Positions 24,097-35,604 of a stretch of DNA of 64,000 nt are shown here, piece by piece. Position numbers and translations under genes: made by a program. Location: positions 14,220,776 to 14,284,775 of the forward strand of contig OZ038320.1 of NCBI GenBank assembly GCA_964035795.1, read 5' to 3'. Origin of the DNA: Pterobdella sp. o SKG-2022. Taxonomy: Eukaryota > Annelida > Clitellata > Hirudinida > Piscicolidae. The first letter of the stretch is position 1. Every line of letters begins with the position of its first letter. Below the pieces are notes generated by a model. It worked only from the letters and a program-made list of their open reading frames with translations. It ran no database searches and was not told the origin of the DNA.

Positions 24097-27000
24097 TTAT
24101 TTTGTATTAGAAACTGTCAGCCTATCTCCCAAATTTTCTTTGAAATTTTTATTATTTAAAGTTTTATTGAAATTTGTATAATCGTTATAAGGAGTACTAG
24201 TATGTTTATAACAGTTATTAACATTACTATTACCACTAACAATGTCATTATACTGCTGTCTCAACATTAGTTGATGTAAGGGCAAGCGTTGGTTGAGTTG
24301 CTGAAGTTTTTGGTTGAGTTGTTGAAAAGTTTGTGGTTTCTGCGTTGCATTTGGCAGTCTTTGTTGTGAAATGGGCAGTGGATACTGTTGAGGTTGTGGT
24401 GGAGTGAGAGGATGTTGGAATGAGACTTGGTGGGTCCTAGGTTGTGACTCGCTGAATGAATCATCATTTGAGCATTGCAAGTATTTTTGATCCAAAATGC
24501 CATCACTGAAACATGTATTCACTAATTTTAAAATCTAAAAAATTCATAAAAACCAGTATAATAAATTTAATAGTACGTTTTTGTACTTAAACAATGAATA
24601 AGTTAATCTTTATTCATAAGTTAAAATGATGTAATGTCAAAAAGACCTCGGAGTCTGGGAAGAATCATGGTTGTCACTCGTTTGATTTGTTTCAGCTGAA
24701 ACAATCACCTGCAACAAATGATTCTCATGAAATCGAGCAGGTAAACCAATATACATCGCGTGCTAATAGTATGAAGAAAAATAAGTAATAATATTGGAAC
24801 ATTGAAATGGACAGGCAACCTCGCTTGAAGGCAACTTTTTGAATTGTGAGTCATCTATCTTCTTGCTCAACCACGATATCACTGCATCCCAACACAATGC
24901 GGTAGAAATTAAATGACCAACAAAAAACATAATTTAAAACACTAATTGAAAATTTTTTCTAATTATACACTGGTAAAATTTTTGGTATCTGAAATCAAAG
25001 CGGAATGCAAAGATGCTAATGCATCACAGTTTTACAACGCATGTGGGATCGACCACTCTGCTGAAAATTACTCAATGCCTTTTTTCAAACCAACTTTTCA
25101 TTTCTACATGAATCTATTATATAGACTGCTCATTTTAAGGTTTGATACTTTTTTTAGAGTAATTCTCTAATCATACCTTGAAATACGTCTAACCATGGCT
25201 ATAACCAATGCTTTTTCAATTCAATTCAAACTTACCACAAATATTAGTTTTTTGCTAACTTTTTTCTCCCTTCTAACTTTGAGACATCTAGCGAAAATGT
25301 AGGATTGGAGGCATTAGTTTATTAGTATGTTAGCATTATCAGTCTTGTCACAACACCCGCCTAGTTATGTTTTTTAATTTTTGCTATCAACCCATTGATC
25401 AAATTATAATTTGACCCTTTCATTTTTTTAAATTTTTCTTAAAAATAGAAAAAAACATCACTAAACAATTATTTCAAATCCTTGTGATACAAACCGTTTT
25501 CATTGGTTTTGATGGATTTGTTAGCTTGCATGAGTTTGCCATTAAGAAGCTTGATTTGTTCAGCACTGGATGAGACAGCATTTTGTGCCTTGCCAAGGTC
25601 ATCTTGCAAGCTGTGGTGGGTGCCCAATATAACTAACAGGTGCTAACGTCCCAAATATTGTAGTATTAAATTAGAAATATAAGTCTCTATAATACTCTAA
25701 ATTTTAAAAAATAAATAAAAATTAAATATAAACATGAATGATTTCATGATACCTTTCAATAGTACTCTTGAGTTCTGCCACTTCATTCTTCTTGGCCTCA
25801 AGTGCCTTCTCTTGTTCTATTGAAATCAACCCTCTCTGCTTCGCCTGCCACGAAAAAACCACTTAAAACGTTAGAAATCCTTACAAAAACTTCAAATCCT
25901 TAATGAACATCGTACATAAAAAACTCAAATTAACCTCCATTCCATGTAATACGATTATAAACACCTCTCAAAACTCCATACAAAACCTGGATTGCAATCA
26001 CTCAAATTCCTAGACCCAACCAATGCAGCGACATCATGCAATGGCCTGCCTGAACTACCTTGAATTGTTGGTTCTTGACGTCTTCCTTCAACTTGCTGAT
26101 GGCCTGGTTGCCCTTGTGCACTTCTGCCACCAACTTTTTCACTGCGCTCGAAGCCTTCTGAGCCTCCTTACGTTTCTCTAGTAGCTCTGCGTTCTGACGT
26201 GCCTATAAGTGTTTCTAATTCATTAAATAAGAGCTGAATCTTTTTAGGTAATCATTGTCAACACAAAATTATTATTACATATATTCATATTTTTCTATGC
26301 AATTCTTAAAATTACCACTTTGTATTAGGAAACTTTAAAATCAGAAAAATTGCATAGCTTAATGCAGAAAAGTGAATTAATCTCATAAATAAGATGATGA
26401 AATGATGAAGTTCGATGGAGTTTATGAATATGCCACACAGGAAAGGAATGGAAACTGTCCATGAAATAAAAAATCTAGATGTTCCAATTGAAGTATTCCA
26501 CTATTTGAAAATGTAAAACGAAAGATATATCTAAACACACATTTTCTTCCTTGAGAGATTCAATCTGAGCATTCAACTCTTTCATCTTCAAATCCCCCTC
26601 ACTCCTCTTATCTTCAGACACACCCAGGCGAGTCATCAACTCTGCTACAGACTTCTCTCTCTCTGCCAGAGTGCTCTCAGTCTTGCTCAGCTGTTGCTTC
26701 AATTGCTGAAATGTTTGTTGGGTCTGTTCTGTTTCTGATCTCTGTGACGATAAGGAAGATTGTGTCTCTGATAGTTGTGTTTGTAAGGCTGAATTCTTCT
26801 CCGCTAATGTCTGTAAGGTTGTTTAGATCAATTTTAAAAATTTCATTAATTTATATATATTTTTCCAATCCAACTGATCCACAACTGATAGAGGATTTTT
26901 TCGTTGATGAGCATTGTTAAGACATACAAAATTGATCACAACAATGGAACTTATAAAGCTTCACCCTAAAGATTCTCTTAATGGCATATATGCAAATGAT

Positions 27001-30000
27001 TTAAAATAAATAAACTTTGAGTTGGCTTTGTAATAATTGCAGCTGCTGGTTGCTGTTGTGCAAGATGGAGTTGTGTTGCTTCTTGAGTTCCTCTATTATC
27101 ACTTCTGTTTCCTCTTCCTTGTTCTGCATCTCCTTCATTACAAGGTCATTCATTCAGTTTAAAAGTAATTTTTATAGTACTTAACTAATACCGATAACAG
27201 AAATAAAAGCATTCTTAGACAAATGTTTATTTAAATAAATTTCAAAGATTTTTTCAAGTATTTGCACACGGAGGAGCATGATATATCAAGGTGTGAAACT
27301 GTTTAAATGATGTCCCAAACTCTGATTGTTGTAACCTCTATATTATAACAGTTTGGGTTATTTAAGAATTTGATTGATTGTAAGAACAAACTAACTTTTC
27401 TTTGTTTCTTTTTCAACTCCTCAACCTGCATTTCCCAATCTTTTTTCAAATCATTAAATAAAACTTGTTGATTGGCTAACTGATTTTTAACGACTTTTAT
27501 TTGATTGTTCAACTCTGCCTCTGATTTCTCCAGGTTAGCTTTTGTTGCTTCATATTTTTCCTTGAGAAAATATTAATATGAACTGAAATGAAAATTAATA
27601 ACCAAACATGAAATATAATATATTGAAGTTCATATCAAAAAGTTACAATTTTTGAAATTATGACCTAAAACACACATTAAAACACAAATAACAGCAATAA
27701 AAAAAACAATTTGAATAATTAAAAAATTAAATGTTAAAATTTTTTGATAAATTTATTGGAAATTAAAAGCTATAATTTTCAGTAAGTTTAGCCTCATTAT
27801 AAAAGGTTTGCGAAAAAATTATATGCTAATTATGGTTATATAGTAATTCAATCAAATTATGTTATGAATTATGTTAACGATTTGAAAAAATAAATATATT
27901 AAAATAATCGGCACGTTCGATGTTTTTTGTTGGAAAATTATTAAAAAAAATACATTGGATGTTTCTAAAAAATGTGTGAAACATATTATCAACAGAGACC
28001 ACAGAAAGCAAGGATGCACCTTGAGTTGGTGCGACAAGGTCTTGAAGGAAGTCATCTCATTAAGGAGGTAGCTTCTGAAATTAGCATCCGAGCCCTTTAT
28101 AATGGTCAATTCAACAATACTTTATGTCGATTTATTAAAGCAACTGTGATGTTTATTAAATCTTTTTGGTATATAATATTGCCATAATTACAAATCATGT
28201 AATATAACATATTAAAAATATTTATAAAAAAGTTCATTTGAAGTCACTCATTAAATCTGTTATCAACAAGGTGAATTATTCAGTTTAATACAAAATCATA
28301 CATATCAACAGCCATATGAAATTCTGTATGATGAGTAAAAGGAAGTGATTGCACCTGGCACAGATCCAGCTCCAAAGGAATATAGTGCTTCAGCTTCAAC
28401 ACCTAACACATCAATTTAATTGTCATCTGACTTATTATAAACTAAAGTAGCAAGATTATCAACCAAATTTCAAACTAATAATAATTGAACAATGGATAGT
28501 AATTATACCTTAACAACAGATAACTTGGCCTCCTCCTTGCTGGGCCCCAGTGATAAATGCAACAGAAAACTGTTTTATGACAATATAGTTTGAAATTATA
28601 TTGAATATTTATTAATCAATCACATCCTGCTTATTACACGTTTCTCTCCTAAGGATGAAGCTATCTTGAAAAATTTATTTTGAGGCTGACTTGAAGCTAT
28701 TAAAAGGACCTACACAAATCAAGTTTATCTATTTTATTCTCAATAAAAATTGTTTCAAGTCTTTTTGGCCTACTGGGTTTCTTACAAAAACCTTACCCCA
28801 ACTTTCACAAATGCTATATCCAACCGACTCTGTAAGTCTAAACTGCTTCATTCTGCTGGTACAAAGAGCTACCTCAATATTCTGGACACCAAGCTTATGA
28901 AGGAATGTAGTGGATACCCAATGAAATGTGGCTAACTTATTTAATTACAGCAACTGTTTCAGCAGCTTAACACATATTTTGTCTGAAACATGAAATAGTT
29001 ATACTGATAAAATACATATAAGTAATAAGAATCTAGTAAAAACATAAGTAATATATTGAAGTTTAGCTATAGAAATATGGTGAGTATCATTCTTCTTGTT
29101 TTTATCACTTTTTTCATGCTATTGCCTTCTGAGGACATGACGTTAAACTGCACTTAGCGCCTGCAATTTGCTTTTCAGTTATAATCTAGGCAACAATAGG
29201 TCTCGTAGCAGATGCTGGGTGTCTTGTCTTGCCACTTTGATCTAAATATTTTACTAAGATATAGTGCAAAATGGTTTAGCTTTCCGGTTTGATTCAATAC
29301 AAAGTAAAAATTTTACATCCAAACAGCAAATTTGGCAAAACCACTGCATTATAGACTTTTTTCCCCTTGTCTGGTGTCCCTTCTATTTCAGAAACCATCT
29401 AAATGCTGCGCTAGCTCTGGCAAGTCTGGTTTCAACTTCATCAATTATCAGTACTGCCAGAATGAACAAACTTATCTACACAAACAGATTAGGCTATTGA
29501 ATGCTTTTATTTCACCTTCAGAAAGTGTTAAGAGCCTGGGTGTTTTCATGGATAAAGACTTGAGCATAAACTCATTGAGGACCTTCACCGTAGCTTTAAT
29601 TTTGAGCAGAATAGATTATTGCAACACATTGTTAGCTGAGTTACCTGAAAAGCAGCTGTGTAGAATCTAGTTTCTTATCAATACTGCAGCCAGGTTAATT
29701 ACAGGCACAAAGAAGTTTGACCATATAACTCCAGTTTTAAAAGTTACGTTGGCTCAAAGTGAGGGATAGGGTTGTTTATGAACTTTTAATACTTATATTT
29801 AAGTGTAGGCTAGAATATCATCCAAAATATATATCAAAAGAACACATATCTATTTACGAAATAACTGGAAAGCAAAAGCTTAGGTCTTCAAACTCAGCAT
29901 CAGTAGTATCATTTTATTCTTGTCAAAATCTTTCATTTTTCCAAGAAGTCATTGACTTTTTTCCACAACCTAACCCTTTCTCTTCATTTCAACCTGTCAT

Positions 30001-31098
30001 AGGCATTTTCAAAACCTAAGCCAAACCAATGAGAAAAATTTTCCATCATTCTTTTCCAAGCTTACCTTGGCCTCCTCTTCCTAAACCAGTTCATATGTCC
30101 CCAAGTTCAAGATGTCTAGTATAAAAAGCATAAATTTGACATTGAAGGTCCAAGTTTGTAGAACAGCTTGCTGGAAGATTTAAGAAGGGTTAGAAAAGAA
30201 AAGAATTTTGGAAAAAGGTTAAAAAAAAATTTTTTTAAAGGGTATTAAGTTTCTATAACCTATTATGTTTGTTACAAGTGACAAGTGATCTTGAAACTTC
30301 TTAGCTTAAACATCACTATAATAAACTTTGTAGATTATCAACTCACTCTGTTCATTGATGATGATATTTGGCCAAGCTAAACATAAAACTAGACTATGAC
30401 TACAGATGCAATGTTTGATGGAGTTATATATCATATCTATAACTGATACAATTGAAACCCAATAAATATGATGATACAAAGTATTTTGTATTGAAATACA
30501 GACTTGTTATCATCCTTGCCAGCCTCTCCTCCACAACTATCCAGATAGTCTATCACATCTTTTGGAAAGGCTCCAAAATCAGACACTAACTTCTGAGTGC
30601 TTTTTAAACTGTGAAATTATATATATATATATAGTTGCATTATTGTGTTCAATATTTTTGTGAAAAAACACTATGTGTTCATGAATATTCAAATATTTAA
30701 CTGAACTAAACGCCTTTTATATGTTTATTTATCAAAACATGAAAACAAATTATATGAAAAAAATGACTTTCAAAAAGAAGTATATGATAGAAAAATTTGA
30801 ATACCTTGAATAGTCTTCTTGGTTAATATTCACATAATACAAGAAAGAGTAGTCAAGGTCATTACTCAACTGAATGGCTAAGTCCTTTTAATTAAATATA
30901 AAGTAGACATTGTGGGAAATTAATTTTTAGCACATCCACATACCTTAGCGTTGTCTTTCAATTCAATTTTGAATAAAAGTTCAACCTTTCTGTTTATGTG
31001 AAATTTTTTTAATTGGATTGTTAATTGTAAAAATTATAATACCTTTCATCACCACTTTGGTAAATGATAACAGGTAACTTCTTTGAATAAATGATCAT
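24097..31098 (-). CDS. SASS6: SAS-6 (spindle assembly abnormal protein 6), centriole cartwheel protein
   Basis: SAS-6 self-assembles into the ninefold cartwheel hub of new centrioles. Exons in coding order: 31098-31043, 30989-30944, 30884-30805, 30608-30504, 28569-28509, 28402-28355, 28094-28020, 27560-27396, 27132-27016, 26810-26541, 26202-26059, 25844-25753, 25610-25495, 24881-24820, 24708-24647, 24505-24097. All join in phase to 635 residues plus stop (human about 657). The N-terminal head includes the PISA-like region (DYSFLYYVNINQEDYSSLKS, then FGAFPKDVIDYLDSC). The head ends with FLLHLSLGPSKEEAKLSVVK and HYIPLELDL. A long coiled coil follows (residues about 155-480), then the conserved NENVISWLSKKIDD block, and a Gln/Asn/Pro-rich tail. 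The position aligned by eye with the head-head Phe of human (F131) is Leu. Intron 4 carries a LINE fragment. It is convergent with WASF and divergent from the membrane-protein gene. Confidence 0.94.
27735..27860. mobile_element. MITE-like repeat (AGCTATAATTTTC family) in SAS-6 intron 7
   Basis: TTTATTGGAAATTAAAAGC, TATAATTTTCAGTAAG, TTTAGCCTCATTATAAAAGG and TATGGTTATATAGTAATTCA are present in the same order as at 14905-15065 and 41930-42120. TGTTTTTTGTTGGAAAAT at about 27920 may be its other end. Confidence 0.6.
29136..29235 (+). repeat. Partial copy of the 5S-associated dispersed repeat
   Basis: GACGTTAAACTGCACTTAGC, then GCTTTTCAGTTATAATCTAG, then CAACAATAGGTCTCGTAGCA correspond to the left half of the repeat at 57930-58030. 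It lies in SAS-6 intron 4, just before a LINE fragment. Confidence 0.6.
29245..30025 (+). mobile_element. L2/CR1-like LINE fragment in SAS-6 intron 4 (opposite strand)
   Basis: Frame 29332-29670 encodes a reverse transcriptase C-terminal part: SESVKSLGVFMDKDLSIN, then TFTVALILSRIDYCNTLLAE and LPEKQL. After a stop, 29690-30019 continues with an RDRVVYELLILIFKCR block and a C-terminal piece. It resembles the fragments at 1-620 and 22345-23545. It is antisense to SAS-6 and flanked by intact SAS-6 splice sites. Confidence 0.85.
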
Positions 31099-31404
31099 TG
31101 TGAACTATGACTCAAAAGTAATTAAATTGGCATTAAAACTTGAATCGGTTTGATAGTAACAACTGAAAAATTTAGTTTTTGAACCAAGACTCTTGATAGG
31201 GTCTTTTCAAATACCGCTACAAGTTGGCATTAGAAACATGTATACATAGACATTTAGCTGAAATAAAAGAATAAAGAAAAAACTTTTATTATTGAAACTA
31301 TGGAAACTCCAAAATTTATTTTATTTTGCAATATTCTAAAAATAATTCTTTAAAGTAAGTTATTTTAAGGGCTAAAGAAAAGCGCGGTACAATAGAATTT
31401 TCAA

Positions 31405-31858
31405 AAAAAACTTTGGTAAATAAAATTTTAATATCTATTTAAAAGTGAAATATTTTTTGAAAGAAAATAAGACAAACTTCATCAACAACAACAACAAAGA
31501 AATATCCATTAATAAAATTAAATAAAGAATTACACGAAAACAACTTAAAGCAAAGCATCAATATTTATTTTAACGGATACTTAGTAAAGCTTATAATTCA
31601 TACCACAAATGAATTATTTGAATAACATAAAAAAAACTTTGGTAAATAAAATTTTAATATCTATTTAAAAGTGAAATATTTTTTGAAAGAAAATAAGACA
31701 AACTTCATCAACAACAACAACAACAAAGAAATATCCATTAATAAAATTAAATAAAGAATTACACGAAAACAACTTAAAGCAAAGCATCAATATTTATTTT
31801 AACGGATACTTAGTAAAGCTTATAATTCATACCACAAATGAATTATTTGAATAACATA
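31405..31858 (+). repeat. Direct tandem duplication, unit about 226 bp
   Basis: Two head-to-tail copies, starting about 31405 and 31631, begin AAACTTTGGTAAATAAAATT and end GAATTATTTGAATAACATA. They look identical except for one extra CAA/AAC triplet in the second copy. The unit carries a short (CAA)n run and no open frame. It lies in the divergent gap between SAS-6 and the membrane-protein gene. Confidence 0.95.
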
Positions 31859-32136
31859 TTTATTTTTTGGTTTTTTATTCTTCTCAAAAAGCCTGCAAAC
31901 TCTAAATCCAGTAAATAAATTTACACTAGTCAATTTATTGATATACTGAAAAAATTATTTTTTTATTCATCTAATTTTGAAAATTTTTTTCAAATTTGAA
32001 TCTATTTACTTTTCCACCTATTGCTCCGTGTAACAATTTAATAATATTTTTGTATATGTAACCATGAATATAGATTTCTTCGTCAATATATATATCAGGT
32101 CAGCAGCATAAATAAAATACCGAACAATATATTCAG

Positions 32137-34756
32137 AAATAGAAATAGCAGGGTACCACCACATCGAGATCTACTTCGATGGTTTAAAGGCCTATGGACC
32201 ATCGTTTCGTATATACCAAGGAATCTTGCCTCCATACGTAATGGTGAAACATGGTTTCTTTTGAATAACTTTTTGGTCGCATCATCATGGATTGCTCCAT
32301 GCAGTTTTCAAATGGTTGAAAGCGGTTTTTGACACAAGTCAGAATTAGAAGCAAAATTAAAAATTGAACATTTATGAAAAATTCAAAAAAAATCCGTATT
32401 CAGAGTCTAAAATGTTTTTTGTATGAAATTAATATAACTTGGACAAATTTTAAAAATACACTTTACAAAGGTAGTGCCTGAAAGATAACTTGGTATATAC
32501 ATTTTCCTATGGATATTGAATGTACGACACCATTTGCTTTTTCAGACAGTGGGTCTCAGAGTGGTTTATGACTTGCACTTGCTTTCTCCCAAAGTGAAGA
32601 ACCTCCCACTCTTCTACGTTTTCTCAGAAAATAATGAGGACTTTAGTAGCAATCCAAAAAACTGGATTTGTAAAAGTATATTTTCTAAGTTATAAATTAA
32701 ACCATTAAAACTTTTCAATATTAAAAATTTTTCTGTTAATTCGATTATTGAATGAACAACCTAGTTATTGATATAAAACTCTGAATAAACTATTGGAAAG
32801 CTTATTACGAAGAGCCCCCAAAAGACTGGGCTTCTGTCGAATTCGATGACACAGAATGGTCAAGGCCCATCGTTATTGAAAAGGTTTCTCTCAATATATT
32901 TTATTTGGTTCCAACAAAATTTATTAAAACTGAACTATATGTCGACTGTGGTCTCTCATCATAACGCTGCTTCATACTATGTCAAATGAAATTCTGTATC
33001 ATTTCGTCTTTCAACTATTGCCATCAACTCTTTTTGATTATGAAGATTCTAATAAAAATTATATATAAATAAGTTGTTTTTGAGCTCAAAATAATTGTCG
33101 AACTTCAGATAAACAAGCAAGTCTCCTGGATGACTTGTCATTGTGTTGGTAAATGCTTGGAGTGCTATTGTCGATGGAAAAGTAAGCCATTAACAATTTT
33201 ATATTCCTCCGTGAAAGCTGTATGTCAAGAAGTTGAAATTCTTCACGATTTTACATAATTTTTGATATGATAAAAAAACTCGTGTTAAATTACGAAACGT
33301 TTTGAAAACATGAAGATTTTTGGAGTAAATAAGATATATATATTTAAATTGGTCGGTACAGCCCACTGAAACGCCTCTTAACTTGTTTAATATTGTTATA
33401 AAAATAATTGAAGTTATTTTTCTATTCAGATAAAAAAATAGATGAAACAGAATTAGTAAAAGGTAACTAATTTTTATAAGTATTTTGGTAAAGAAGCAAA
33501 TAAATTATGATTGAAAAAAATTTTAATGGATGTTATAACTAAGATTATAAGTTTAATCAATTGATTTGTAGATTTGAACATTCGGCAATCTCAATAAATT
33601 ACATAAGCTATCTTGGATTATTTTTTCTCTTCATAGTTAGGAAAAAAGGTTTAAGATCAAAAAAAACTCAAAAACCACTGGCTATGCAAGGTGATGTGAA
33701 TTTTTCAATGAAACTTCAATGTATTTGTATAACACAATAATATTTAAAAGCATCCATTCAACATTCGTATTGATACTTCACAGAATTCACCTACAAGTTT
33801 TGGGGTAGTTTACCTAATCATTAACCAACTTAAACTTTTAAGAAACTCAAAAAATTTAATTTATAATGAGAATTAAAATCGATAATAATCGCACTCTAAT
33901 TTTTGGTGATACGTTTTTGTAAGCTTAATGTCGACTTTTAAAATGTTAGCAACTTGAGGCTAGAAGCATCATGATGACGTAGTATAGTCTGAAACATCAG
34001 TAAAGGAAACAAACACAAAGTATTTATTTAACTAGTCACTAAGCTTTTTGTAAGAAAATCTCACATTGTCAAGTGAACATCAACTGACAGCTTAGTGAAT
34101 TTAATTAAATAAATACTTTGTGTTTGTTTTTCATACCATTATAAAATTGTAAATTTTAAAAGTTAATTGTTGTTTTTTGCTGTACAAACACATAACACCA
34201 GATGATTTCGAATAATTTAAAATTTATTTAATGAAAAAATATTAAACTAGGAATTAAAAAAATATTTATTTGGTCAATAGCTTTGTGTTTGCAGTTGTAA
34301 TAGGGAACCTGTTTTGGAAATCGTCGTTTTTTACGGGTATTTGTAATTGGAATGCCAATAGTGAAATTCTTCAACCCTGCTCAAAATGTTTCAACAACTT
34401 CTTTATTAAGTATCAAACTTTTCTAAATACTCGACAAAGATACTTTATGTTGGACTCAGAATTAAAAGGCATAATGGCTACATGCCTGTTGAACGTTAAA
34501 ACCTTCAAAATATCATGTGTCAATATCAATAAAAAATAACTGAAATTCACAACATATGAAAGTTATTGAAAAAGTTGTTAAACTCTGTCAACCTCATGTT
34601 AAAATCATAGAAAATTGTGAGATATTGAAATGTTAATTTTTTAAAGGCACTTTGGTGATGGCAGTATTGATCATCGGCTTTCTAATCGGTCTACTGGCCT
34701 ACACTGTTTGCGGTGATACACTTTCAGCAATTGAATTGCTTAAGATTAGTTGTTGA
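32137..34756 (+). CDS. Unidentified single-pass membrane protein, 5' end not found
   Basis: Seven consecutive exons join in phase: 32137-32237, 32546-32669, 32801-32883, 33109-33181, 33430-33462, 33637-33690, 34647-34756 (stop 34754-34756). The first exon starts in phase 1, so at least one upstream exon is missing. The product, about 190 residues as seen, has YHHIEIYFDGLKAYGPSF, then VVYDLHLLSPKVKNLPLLYV, an acidic DWASVEFDDTEWSRPIV stretch and a Cys cluster (CHCVGKCLECYC). A Lys-rich segment follows, then one membrane helix (LVMAVLIIGFLIGLLAYTV), and a short tail of about 15 residues. The layout suggests a Cys-containing domain held by a C-terminal membrane anchor. I do not recognise the family. 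The last intron carries a foldback MITE and an unexplained 90-codon frame at 34270-34539. Confidence 0.6.
34010..34135. mobile_element. Foldback MITE in intron of the membrane-protein gene
   Basis: An inverted repeat: AAACAAACACAAAGTATTTA (about 34010) mirrors TAAATACTTTGTGTTTGTTT (about 34115-34134). CTAAGCTTTTTG lies inside and the loop is around 34080. The outer AAACAAACAC resembles the element at 8556-8706. Confidence 0.75.
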
Positions 34757-35335
34757 GAGTGAATTTTGAACAGTGAAATTGAGTTCAGTTACATTAATAT
34801 GGTAAAATACAAAAAATAGGTTTTCTCAAGTTAGTGACGAAGCTTTTCGCTTTCTTAGAAAATTATCTTCAAGAAATTTCATAGTTTCGAAAATTATGAA
34901 TTACGATATTAAAATTATGAATCATGACAGGGTTCTACTAGTCGAAAATTCGAGCTGAAATTTTTTGAATAAACTTGTTCAAAAAAATCTTCTCATAACA
35001 CCAGAAAACTATGGGAGTTTCAAGTTATGAGAAAACATAAAACGTCTGGAAAAGCTTCGTAGTAAACTTTTGGAAACATGTGTCGCATTTCACCATATTA
35101 TTGCTAATCCAACACTGATTAATTTGCATTGTTTCTGAATTTCAATTAATTTAATAATTATATTTATAAGCTTTTTAACCTGAAACTCAACTTTTACAGT
35201 GAGAAAAGCGATGAATAAACCAAAATTTGTCAATTCAGCTATCTAAATATTTTTTTAAACTTTAGAAATAAATTGCAATATTCAAGTTTTTTTACAAATA
35301 AATCATGACTGATCTTCTTGCCCGGCTTCAAAACT

Positions 35336-35488
35336 ACGCTTACTATAGAAAGCATAACGTATTTACCCTGACCAATAGGATTGAAGCAGATTTGGACCAG
35401 GTTTTTTAAAATTAAAAAAATCTGGTCCAAATCTGCTTCAATCCTATTGGTCAGGGTAAAAAACTTTATGCTTTCTATAGTAAACGTA
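35336..35488. mobile_element. Foldback element upstream of the SINE/piggyBac nest
   Basis: The left arm CGCTTACTATAGAAAGCATA... runs through CCTGACCAATAGGATTGAAG to GATTTGGACCAG (about 35336-35402). The right arm is its reverse complement (about 35428-35488), around an AT-only loop. The arms are about 60-65 bp and nearly identical. No coding capacity. Confidence 0.85.
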
Positions 35489-35498
35489 AACATCTACT

Positions 35499-35604
35499 CC
35501 CGTATGGCTCAGAGGTAGAGCTTATACCAATTAGCTTAACTTACCGTGTTCGATCCCGTGTAGGCCGAGAATCAAGACCTGTTACACAATGGTTTTTTAC
35601 TACA
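35499..35604 (+). mobile_element. tRNA-derived SINE (copy C), cut at its end by piggyBac
   Basis: It has CCGTATGGCTCAGAGGTAGA (A box), CGTGTTCGATCCCGTGTAGG (B box), then GAATCAAGACCTGTTACACA, and CTACATTAA at the right. Copy B shows the same CTACATTAA followed by AGTTGTAGC. Here the piggyBac begins exactly after that TTAA. Confidence 0.8.

Noticed and set aside
35499..35570. A working tRNA gene on the plus strand
   Set aside because: A and B boxes are present but the acceptor stem does not close, no anticodon loop could be drawn, and the same head plus an extra tail recurs twice elsewhere, as expected of a SINE.
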